From: Ectocarpus siliculosus
Lineage: Eukaryota; Sar; Phaeophyceae; Ectocarpales; Ectocarpaceae
DNA: 14,954 bases
NCBI GenBank assembly: GCA_000310025.1
Contig: FN648534.1
Coordinates: 40,389-55,342 of the forward strand
Direction of reading: 5' to 3'
In this document: positions 1 to 8,400 of the stretch, in pieces
Layout of the letters: each line of letters opens with the position of its first letter
Numbering within the stretch: the stretch's first letter is position 1
Made by a program: the position numbers and the translations under genes
Notes under the pieces: generated by a model
What the model was told of the DNA's origin: nothing
The model's input: the letters and a program-made list of their open reading frames with translations, nothing else
The model's database searches: none

Positions 1-140
1 CTCGGGCTGTTGTTGTTGCTGCCATGAAGTATGAACTCTACAGGCATGATGACAGGATACGAAATTTCCTTTCCTTTTGAATATCGAGGCCTCGTTCGCG
101 CGAGATCAACCCCCCCCCCCCCCCCCCCCTCCGGACTCAC

Positions 141-1650
141 CATCCGAGCGCTCCCCCTCGTCGTCAGCGTCCTCGCCCGCCGCATCAACCCTCCCCAGAA
201 ACCGCGCGCGCGGCAAGTTTCCCAGCAAGGAAGCTCGGTGGCGTCGCCGCCTGCTGCCCGCGGCGGGTCTTCGCGGCGGCTCGGAGGCCTTGTTCTCGAT
301 CTCAATGAAAAGAGACCTCGACACCTTGACAGGGCGACGACTACCACCACTACCACCCCCGGGCGAACCAACAAGCCCCTCCTCCTCCTTGCCGCTTTCC
401 CGCCCTGCTGTCGCTCCCCCTGCACCCTGCTGTCGGCAGTGAGCGGTGCTTCTGCCACCGCCACCACCGCGGCCTGACGCTTCGCAGCAGCCTCCGCCGG
501 CTCCGAGAGATGGTCGCCGTTTGGCCCTGCCCGCGCCCACCGCTGCCTTTCTCCTCCTGCCTCCAATGCCGCCGCCGACGGGCGCCGCCGCCGATGCCGT
601 TCTAGAAACGCCTCCGCCGACAAGAAGACCCCTGGACTCCCCGTCCTCCTCTTCCTCGCCATTGGCCATGATGGCCTTGTTGTTGGCGCTGTGGTGGTGT
701 CTGCTGGGGCCGCCGGTAACCAAGGCGCGTCGCCGTCCCGCGACGGTGGTTTCTTCGATCTGGAAACACGGAAGGAAAGGCGGGATGAGGTGGGAGGGGG
801 AGGGGTGCAGGAGCAATGCGGGCAAAGCACGCAGTGTGCACAGTAGGCTGTCGCAAGTTGTTTGTTGTTGGGATCGGTCCGATACGGAATCCAGGATTTG
901 ACTCAGTAAGTTGTTGTTGGGATCGGTGCGATACGGAATCCAGGATTTGACTTACCACGTTGTTGTTGGGATCGGTGCGATACGGAATCTAGGATTTGAC
1001 TTACCAAGTCGACATAAATCTTGGCGCCGGGGGTACAAAACGTGGTATATGTAGCACGAAGGCAAAAGAGCTTGGTAGCGGTAGCGCAACAACATCATGG
1101 GGGGAAAACAACTTCAGGTTCACTCAAAAACAGAAATATGCAACAGTATAACGGAGCTCAGAGACGGCAACCGACTCCTCCACCAGGCCAGCGCACAGGC
1201 TCTGCTGCTCCCCGACTCCGTTGTCGATTGGGGCCGCTCTCACCTCCCCCTCCGAGCCCCAGGTCTCCTCCTCGGCAGAGCTGAAACCGTCAGGGGGCTT
1301 GAACCGCATTAGCTCCTGCTTCTGCTGCCGCACGCCACCAGCCCCGCCGCCGACGCCGTCGCAGCCCTGCTGCGCAACAGCAACGCTGCCGTGGCTGCCG
1401 TGGCTGCTGCTGCTGCTGCTGCTGCTGCAGTTGGAGCCGCTCGTGTTGCTGGAGAGGCAGGAGAAGTCGGACAGGTAGCGGCTCCCGCGCGAACCTTCCG
1501 ACCCGGTGTCCCCCCAGCCTCTCGAGGGGAGCGACATGGGCGGAGTTACCGAGCAGGCGTAGGATGGTGGCCTGTGCTGCTGCTGCGAAAAGGACGACAT
1601 CGCTTTGCAAGCGCCCCCCGTGCTTCTGCTGCTGCTGCTGCTGCTGTTTC
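141..1650 (-). CDS. Two internal exons of a low-complexity Ser/Gly/Arg-rich protein, unrecognised (partial gene)
   Basis: I do not recognise the protein. Exon A runs from 1650 down to 1244 and exon B from 759 down to 141. On the minus strand, exon A follows a pyrimidine-rich acceptor ending CTCCACCAG and ends at GAG|GTGAGA. Exon B follows TTCCGTGTTTCCAG and ends at ATG|GTGAGT. Exon A ends and exon B begins in phase 0; exon B ends in phase 1. Together they give about 341 residues. Exon A has two Ser runs from AGC repeats and an acidic end near EEETWGSEGE. Exon B has MANGEEEEDGE, Gly runs, basic clusters that resemble nuclear-localisation signals (GGRRRKAAVG, GSRRRRHRAS) and one complex stretch, VKVSRSLFIEIENKASE. 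The first in-frame ATG is at 1600, but the strong acceptor at 1652-1651 suggests an upstream exon. A continuation at 37-1 (phase fits) is possible but weak. The splice sites are directly visible; the function is unknown. Confidence 0.55.
760..1243 (-). other. Predicted 484-bp intron of the minus-strand gene
   Basis: Read on the minus strand it starts GTGAGA and ends TTTCCTTCCGTGTTTCCAG, both close to consensus, and it joins the flanking exons in phase 0. It holds three tandem 49-bp repeats. Open frames crossing it in other registers start at non-ATG codons and were not accepted. Confidence 0.55.
861..1007. repeat. Tandem repeat, three copies of a 49-bp unit
   Basis: Copies lie at 861-909, 910-958 and 959-1007. 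They share the core GGGATCGGTGCGATACGGAA followed by TC(C/T)AGGATTTGACT. Copies 2 and 3 are nearly identical and copy 1 differs at a few bases. On the minus strand, copies 2 and 3 each contain GGTAAGTC, a strong donor-like motif. The array sits wholly inside the predicted minus-strand intron. Confidence 0.9.
1404..1429. repeat. (CTG)n trinucleotide repeat in exon
   Basis: About eight GCT/CTG units. On the minus strand, in the frame supported by splice sites, they are AGC codons giving a Ser run; the other frames would give Gln or Ala/Leu runs. A second shorter tract of the same kind lies at about 1627-1646, at the 5' end of the same exon. Confidence 0.9.
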
Positions 1651-2091
1651 CTGGTGGAGGGAGTGCGCGTGGGGATGGGTGAAAGAGGGGCAGCGTCGTT
1701 GAAAAATTGGGGCCGCCAGCAGTATGTATCGCTGTTGCGAGCGCAACCAGTTGGTCGTTCAAACGAGCGCCGTGTGTAGAAAACAGCACCGACAGCTAGG
1801 TAAGGTCGATAGGTCAAGTCAGGCCGCATTGTTCATGCTCCGGCTTTGCTCTTCGGTACTAAACTCCATGTTTAGAAAAGTGTGAAGGGGGGGGGGGGGG
1901 CTCGGAGCTAGCCTCTGGGACACAAAAGTTTGCTACAGTGTTTCGCGGTCACTGGCGCAAAGTAGGTTCAAAAGTGTTCGCATTATAGTGCATTGCACGT
2001 GTTCTTAGGGAATGCGTCCCTCTGACCAACCAGCAACAAGTCCCGGATTTCATCATCTAGTTCAAGAGAGAAGACAACACTGATGTGCAAA
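1651..2091. other. Region without a supportable gene
   Basis: It lies upstream of the minus-strand exon and probably contains that gene's promoter or another intron. A run of 14 G is at 1887-1900. An inverted copy of the interspersed motif described separately is at about 1931-1985. I see no convincing exon. Confidence 0.4.
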
Positions 2092-2262
2092 TACATACCG
2101 GTATGTACAACGAACACTTTTTGGAAAAAATCGGACCTTCACCACTGCTTGGCGCCAGTGACCACGGAATTTGCTCCCGATGGGAGAGACACTCCAGGAG
2201 AAGACAGAACAACGAACACTTATCTATCGAACCTACTTCCGCCAGTGAACCACGAACGACAA
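1931..2262. repeat. Diverged interspersed motif, three copies (one inverted)
   Basis: A motif reading CGAACACTT, a spacer, then GAACCTACTT and CGCCAGTGACC occurs on the plus strand at about 2107-2180 and about 2213-2262. It also occurs in reverse complement at about 1931-1985. The spacing between blocks varies and the copies are imperfect. The arrangement could be degraded terminal or subterminal repeats of a small transposable element. The 92-residue ATG-started frame at 2083-2361 runs across these repeats and is not accepted as a gene. Confidence 0.5.
2092..2107. other. 16-bp perfect palindrome TACATACCGGTATGTA
   Basis: The sequence equals its own reverse complement over 16 bases, just before the first direct copy of the interspersed motif. 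It could be a dimeric protein-binding site or part of an element end; no function is shown. Confidence 0.6.
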
Positions 2263-2610
2263 CAACTTTCTGCCCGTAAATGCTCCGAGCACCGTTCGCA
2301 CACCAGGGTTTTCCCCCATGACTTCGGGACACACAAGACACATGGAGGGAAAGGAGGATAATCGTCCCATGGGCCTCGGAACGCGAGCCAGCCCTAGGAG
2401 AAGTATTAAATACTAAATAGTGGCAGAGCACCCATAAATAGGGCAATTATTTTGTAAGATAGGGAAGAACTTCCAACAATTATCTATGTTTTAGAGGGGT
2501 AGAGCCGGGTAGATGCCTATCTCCCACCAATCACCCGTCGAGTTTGTAAGACATTTTGTACGACAGAGACAGATGATTGGGCGATGGGCAAGACGCTCTC
2601 GGCAGAATCA

Positions 2611-3225
2611 CCGAAATTCTGTTGCACAGCAGAACCATACACATCACGTAGACAACATACGATACAACCAGCACAGCAGCATATGGACCGCTGTAGGCCA
2701 AGGGCAGCCAAAGGCATACATCATGGGAGGCGTTGGGTATGACTCTTGCAGCCCGTTGCCTGCTGTCGGCAGCACAAGCGAGTGACGACGCAAGTCAACC
2801 CGCGGTCCGTCTGCATCACCCTCAACCTACCGATCTTTGGAGCTTCCCGCACAGACGCATCCCCACAACAGAGAAAACGAGGCCTACACACTGCTGTATG
2901 TAGGCCAAGGCCGGCCAAAGGCACACATCATGGCTGGCGTCGGAAGCTATTTTTAGACCCCGAGGCCTACTGCTGGCAGCGTAAGCGAGGGAACATGCGA
3001 GTGCACACAAGTGAGATCTCTGTCTGCGGTCTCTTCGTCTGCCGGCCGATCTTTGCTTCCACAACAGACGCACCCCAGAAACAGAGACAAGTGAGACGTA
3101 CACAGCGCTGTAAGCCAAGGGCGGCCAAATACACACGCCGTGGGTAGGGGTCCAGCCCAATTTTTAGGGCCCGTTGCCCTCTGCTAGTAGCGAAAGCGAA
3201 GAAAGCAAGTGCGCAACCGCCAACA
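2611..3225. repeat. Tandem array, three diverged copies of a ~208-bp unit
   Basis: The anchor GCCAAGG with following (C/G)(G/A)GCCAAA recurs at 2697, 2904 and 3114, giving periods of 207 and 210. Each unit holds in order a CCGA(T/A) start with CAACAGACGCA-like sequence, CTGTA(G/A)GCCAAGG, a (C)ACACATCATGG-like block, a TTTTTAG-like block in copies 2 and 3, and a CTGCT(GG)(C/T)AGC..AAGCGA end. Copies are about 2611-2829, 2830-3045 and 3046-3225. Open frames on both strands here reflect the repeat, not genes. Confidence 0.75.
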
Positions 3226-3479
3226 AGCTGAATGATTGAACATGTTGTCAGTGCAGCTATTATAGCTCCCCCGCGTCCGCAGCACTATTGCCCACGGAAC
3301 CAAAAAACAACGAATCTCATGAGTACCATGGCAAGCCAACAGCCACACCTATTAGTTATATGTATGTATCATCAAAGTTTTTCAGTGTCCTCTTTGCGTC
3401 GCACATAACCCGGCGCCGTCCGGGAAAACCTGGGTTGAACCTCGAACCAGTGACGATACCGTCCGTGTATTGTAGCACA
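3226..3479. other. Spacer with no gene seen
   Basis: It lies between the tandem array and the MITE-like element and is of mixed composition. The stretch near 3430-3450, GGGTTGAACCTCGAACC, superficially resembles a tRNA T-arm, but no acceptor stem or anticodon arm could be built around it. Confidence 0.4.
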
Positions 3480-3705
3480 TGAGAAATATCACACCCCCTA
3501 CTTAAAGCGATTTTCAAGGCTCGATCTCTCGGCAGGAAAAGCAGTGTGACGGTGAGTGCGCCCCAAAATGGTGGCGATGGAACCAACCGTCTTGTCGAGA
3601 GCTTGCCGAAAGCGCTTCGTTTTGCCTTCGGCATCCTCTTCGTCGTGGCGTGGGGTAAAATCGAGCTTTGAAAATCGGTCCAGCGGGTGAGGCATCTCTG
3701 CAATG
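3480..3705. mobile_element. MITE-like element, copy 1 (~222 bp)
   Basis: The left arm 3481-3524 (AATATCACACCCC..CGATTTTCAAGGCTCGA) is the imperfect reverse complement of the right arm 3661-3701 (TCGAGCTTTGAAAATCGGT..). The core arms match at 16 of 17 positions. The interior, including TTGTCGAGAGCTTGCCGA, aligns with the element at 5960-6147 in the same orientation. Short length, terminal inverted repeats, more than one copy and no transposase gene fit a non-autonomous DNA transposon. I could not define a target-site duplication. Confidence 0.6.
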
Positions 3706-4082
3706 CATCTATTTAGTCTACAATGTATGCGCTCTGTGTATTTTTACATTATTCCTGCTGCATGTATCATACTTACCGAAAGCAGAAAAGTATTGTAACG
3801 ACATCTCAAATCGTTCATTTGCGTCTGGCTACGCATGTCCCTAATGTTCTTGAAGGGTATTGGTTACCACTTTTTTGCGATTCGTTGCCTAGTAAGGCCT
3901 GCGCGTGCCGCCCGATGGAGCTGCTACACACGCCTCCTACACCTTTTCCTCATGCATGCGCTGTGCATAGAAAACTCCGATGGCCGTTTTTCGGTCTCAA
4001 ATCAAATCGATCACACACGAAACGAGCGTCCATCTACATACTCTAAATATTGTTCACCCCCAACGACCTGCGAAAGGCACAT
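3706..4082. other. Region without a supportable gene
   Basis: Two overlapping plus-strand frames cross it (3723-4046 and 3835-4116). Neither shows recognisable protein features, a splice pattern or a coding-like composition, and the local A+T content is higher than in the likely exons. I see nothing further. Confidence 0.35.
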
Positions 4083-5154
4083 CTACGCTGCCATGCATGC
4101 CTTCACTACTACATAATAAACGCTTGTGGGTGTAAGTAAGCTACACCGTGTTCGTGGCCGCCAGTGCACACACACGGCATACAATGTAGGGCGCCGAAAA
4201 TTGTGTTCTGAGTGCGGCGGGAATTCAACTCTTGCTACAGTATTTGGGGAGAGGGGACGAAAGTGCCGGCGGGGGCTGCTGACTGCTAACCCACTTCGAT
4301 CAATACAATAATCGCTACTCGTTTCTCGATGAGCCGCAAAAGACGTGCCATTGGAAACCTCTCTCGTGGATCTCGGTGCGCAAGCTTGGCACGAAGTACG
4401 GCGGTCGCCATCATGTTTCGGAACAGGTCCGTACAAGTAGCAGACTTTTGTTGCATTGGGCCCCACAACAACGGAAGGGCGGGGACACTTTGCGCCTAAA
4501 CTCTTCAAAATTCCGATTTTTTCAGCATCGTTCAAATTCTTGGAGGCAAGCAAGCGTGACAACTCTGCAACCTCACCGGAGGGGACGACCACTGCTCCGC
4601 CTCTGCCGGCGCCGGCGAGCTGTGGACAGAGATGAGCATCACGCGGGCGGCGAAAACGCGGGGGTCGGTGTAAGGGCGGCGGAGGTCCGGAAGGACTCCT
4701 CTCGATTCCGGGTCATTGACAGAAAAAGTTTGGAAATTGGTAGAAATGTGGTACGTGGGATCATATGACAGCATGATATTGTACAGCAGCAGTATGCCAT
4801 GCTCGCTCGGGCCTGTTTCTTCTTGCCTGCGGAACAGCCCCAACGCACCTCGCCCTGATTTCGAATGCGAGATGCTGCACGCGTGTGAGGGGGCGAGCTA
4901 CAGAAGTACATAGTAGGAAGCACAAGAAGGTCGGAGGGACAGCAAGCAACCATGATGATGACAACGTCGGGTCATCTGCATTTTCCACGGGTCTGCATTT
5001 TTCGACTTTTTTCAGAAAAACAGCACACAGCATAGGACAAGCGGCGCACAGCCCGCACCTTGCGAAGATTCGAGACCATCGCGACGATCCCCGGGGGCTC
5101 TGCCGCTTTGGTAATGAACCCCTTTCCGATGAAGGCCACAGGCTGGGGGACGGC
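4083..5154 (-). CDS. Candidate two-exon minus-strand gene fragment, unrecognised
   Basis: Candidate exon 1 runs from 5154 down to 5059, after the acceptor CTCTTTCTCTCTGCTGCTGCGAACAG, and ends at AAG|GTGCGG. It encodes 32 residues including PVAFIGKGFITKAAEPPGIV. Candidate exon 2 runs from 4619 down to a stop at 4083, after the acceptor CTCATCTCTGTCCACAG. It opens LAGAGRGGAVVVPSGEVAEL and continues with a helix-like LLASKNLNDAEKIGILKSLG. Both junctions are phase 0, so they would join across a 439-bp intron. The last ~90 codons of exon 2 look less protein-like, so the exon may end earlier. No upstream start exon was found; an ATG frame from 5455 down to 5207 is one possibility. No domain is recognised. 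If real, the gene is divergent from the COA1/TIM21-like gene. The exon edges are visible; that it is a gene is inference. Confidence 0.33.
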
Positions 5155-5453
5155 CTGTTCGCAGCAGCAGAGAGAAAGAGGGAGGACTGCTCTCGTAGGT
5201 TTTATTCTACACGGAGACGATGGATGGGTGACTCGGGACCGTTGCTGCAAGCATGGGGGCCCCGTAGTATCTCCATGATTTCGCGTCGCCGCCACGGCCC
5301 CACGGGCTGCTGTTTGTTGCTGTGCTGTCTGCTCTCTTGCTCTCTGCGCGGCTCTGTACTAGAACTCTGTACTGCTGCTCTTCGGCTCTCTTGGTCACCC
5401 CAGTCCCTCGGTTCTCCCGCGTTGTATTCGCTCTCCCTCTCCTCTCGAAGGTC
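5155..5453 (+). promoter_or_regulatory. Presumed promoter / 5' UTR region of the COA1/TIM21-like gene
   Basis: This CT-rich stretch precedes the chosen ATG, with no in-frame ATG upstream. No TATA box is apparent. Candidate minus-strand exons abut it on the left, so it may be a shared divergent promoter. The assignment rests on position only. Confidence 0.3.
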
Positions 5454-8400
5454 ATGTTGCGTTGTGCAGCATCCTCTCCTGCCGCCGAGCGAGTGCTCGG
5501 AGCGGCACGGAGATGCGGCACCAACCTCGCCTCAAATGGACGATTTCTACAACAACGACATCATCGTCGTACCTCTGGCCTGACCGCCCTTCTGCTCGAC
5601 CGAGATGCTGCTCACGTGGCCGCCATCACTAGATTAGCCCCTGTCATCAATGGCTTCTGCACGGCGAAGCGAAGACTACCCTACGCTCAGGGTGTTATTA
5701 TCGGGTGCGGTGGCAGCAGCTCTGCCCATGTCCTTTTCAACCGCACAACAGCAGCAGCGCGTCCCATGTCGATCCCGTCAACATCCCCGTGTAGTGCAAC
5801 AACAGCAGGCGCACGCCGCCAGCTTAGCACAGCAGGGCGAGGAGGACGCCGTCTCCCGGAGAGGATCTTCGCTGGCTTGGTGGTGGTTGTTCTTGCTGCT
5901 TGGGGGCTAGTTTTTGGAGGTGAGTCATGGCTGTGACCACCGGAATCCCCCAGAGTTTTCAGATATCACCCCCCTCTGGATCGATTTCAAAGCTTTGTTT
6001 TCCCCAGCAGAAAGAGTGGCAGCCCCGAAAACGGCGGCGTTGTGAAGCTGCCTCGTCGAGAGCTTTCCGAGAACATTTGGTTTCATTCTTGCGTCCTCGT
6101 GGTCGTGGAGTAGTCGAGCTTTGAAAATCGGTTGGGTGTGATATCTTACGTCACCTACGATGTGGCTGTATGTTGTAGCACGTAAGATTCTGGTGGTATG
6201 CATACATGTACCTGTCCGCAGGGAAGTAGACGAGCAGCTGAGACTTGGCACTTACCACAGACACACAGCGACATGTCACTTAGCGTGGTAAGGGGGCGTG
6301 AAGAAATCAACACAAACGTTGGACCCGTGGGGCGTTTTGTCGCCAGCTTGTTAGGGGTAGTCCAGGGCTCCCGGCCTTTGGGCAGTAATATGTAACCTGT
6401 GAGTAGGACCTGAATGACGACAGCACGAAAGGGAGACAAAGCCCCCCTGAAAAAAATGGTGAGCGAGCCCTGGACATACGAGAAGCTATTTACCGCGCGC
6501 TCTCCCCCGCTTCCTATCCCTCCCCATCAACACAGTCCCCACCGTATCCCCGCTTCCCACCGCCTCCGCTCCTTTTACCGCAATTTCCTACGCCTGCCAA
6601 AGCGATCACGCTGCTCCTTCTACCCTTCGTCGGCATCGGCCTGTTTCTTTTACGGCGGAATTTCCAACGCGGCGGAATGTCGAGGAATCTCGTCGCCCGA
6701 TTGGCCCAGAAGATGGCGGAGCGAGGGGGCTCTCACGGTGGGGGTCTCGGTGGCGGCGGTTTGGGGGGTCCGATGATGGGAGGGGGTGGGGGCACCCCGC
6801 GGATGCAAAGATCTCCAACCGAGGGGGCACTGTCCTCTCTCTTTGCGCGGATGCTGGGGGGCGGAATCCGCGGCATGCAGCTGGTGGGAGTCCTTCGCAG
6901 GTGCGTGTGTGAAGACATCGGTTGCGCGCGCGCGTGCCCGCGCTTTTTTTTTTTTTTTTAGCATCGACCGCGCTACATACCCCGGCTGACCATTACAAAG
7001 GCGTCAGTCAGTCTCAGTGCGGTTGAAGGAATTAATCTGAAGGCCATGATCGATCTGTGTGTCTGTCGGTGGTCGCCCCGGGCGCGATCCCCCGCGGTTC
7101 GCCTTCGGATGCGTTCGCGGGGCAACACGCTCCCGTAAATTGTCCCGTCTCGTCCTGAGTCGCCCCCTTGCAGTATGCACCCTGTTGATGAATGGCCGCG
7201 CTTGCTGCTGTACCCCCCCCCCCGCCCCCCCCGGTGTTTGCCATCGGGGTTTGGGTTTTCGTCGCTTGGCAACGACGTTGTAAAACCAGCCCCCCACTCG
7301 GTGTTTGCCATCGGGGTTGGGTTTTCGTCGCTTGGCAACGACGTTGTAAAACAAGCCAATTCACTTCGTGAACTCGGCAACCAGGTTACCGTTTTTTTTT
7401 TTTACCTCGTTTTTTTTTTGGCGGTAACCATAATGGTGGTCGAGTAGATCATGATGTGCGGGGTCGAGAACCCTCACTCCGCGCAACGGGGGATGATCGC
7501 ACCACGTTGTGTTAAAATGGTCAAGCTTCCTCGAGGCAGTTACACAGTGCTTACAACTGTCTCTGGAAGTGAAAGCACCAGAAAATAAATTAAGTCATAT
7601 GTAGCTGTCATCCGTACGCAAGGAAGTAAGCACAAGATGCCGAACACCCTTAGCAGGATGCAACGCACCCTTCATGCGACTCGCCAAATACCTCACGGCG
7701 CTTCGCGCTTGGTGATGTGAGAGCCTGGTCCGGTGAGAACCCGGCATGCTCCGTCCCGGCTTTGTAGGGATGCGAGGTCAATGGTCAAACGACTACGGCA
7801 TGCACGACTATGAGTACACCCCCCCCCCCCCCCCGTCCAGAGAACAACGGTCGTCCTTTTGGTCGGGTTGGGGGGTTGGGTGGATGTAGCTGTGTTTCGG
7901 TGACTCCCTGAGTCTGTGCGGCCCACTTGACGGGTTGTCTGTCCACGGACGGGTGTGGGTGGGAAAGGGAAGGAGCTTTTGGTTTGTCTTGAGGAATCTA
8001 TCGTACGAACGCGCGTGTGGCAAGTTGGAGTTGGCCCCTCTGTGCCGGGCCGGTTGTCTGACGGCGTGCTGACGACAAACAAACTGTTCGCGGCCGTTTT
8101 CCGTGCACGCTTCGAGATAGTGGGACACGGTTTATGGTTCGTCGGCCAGTCGATCAACTACTTTTGTGAACCTCGCACGCAGCACGAGAGAGTCGGAGAG
8201 CTTGTTTCGTGTGTAGGCTGCTGTACTTTGCGGCCCTCGCCCATGGATGTTATTTCGGGCTCGTGTGTTGCGGCAGCCTTGCTGTGCACGGAAACGTTTT
8301 GTGCTCTCGCTGCCAAGAAGCTCGCATGTTGAGTGTCCTGGGCCAACATGAACCGGTGCCCGCGTTCCCGCGTTCCGAGTTTGCCCCTTGTTTTGGTACG

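Noticed and set aside
31-958. Several long overlapping frames on both strands at the left end.
   Set aside because: All but one lack splice support and consist of Pro, Arg or Ala runs typical of GC-rich shadow frames. Only the minus-strand frame with a clear acceptor and donor was kept.
861-1007. Regularly repeated units considered as a CRISPR array.
   Set aside because: The 49-bp units are directly tandem with no unique spacers, and the context is a eukaryotic intron.
1290-1829. Minus-strand frame with two poly-Gln tracts, a possible polyQ protein.
   Set aside because: It is the CTG repeat read in another register. The poly-Ser frame is the one that joins in phase to the next exon.
2746-3160. 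Opposed frames of 133 and 112 codons over the tandem array.
   Set aside because: They follow the diverged 208-bp repeats on both strands and show no protein family features.
3425-3450. tRNA T-arm-like sequence GGGTTGAACCTCGAACC.
   Set aside because: No acceptor stem, D-arm or anticodon arm could be built at suitable distances on either strand.
7266-7353. Both 67-bp copies contain a 15-base reverse-complement match to lacZ-alpha (GTTTTACAACGTCGT), suggesting vector contamination.
   Set aside because: The match stops at about 15 bases and the flanks differ from any cloning vector. It occurs in both copies of a native tandem duplication, so chance similarity is more likely.
7955-8332. 125-codon plus-strand frame inside intron 2.
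   Set aside because: It starts at GTG and has no recognisable domain. Exons 2 and 3 join in phase without it.
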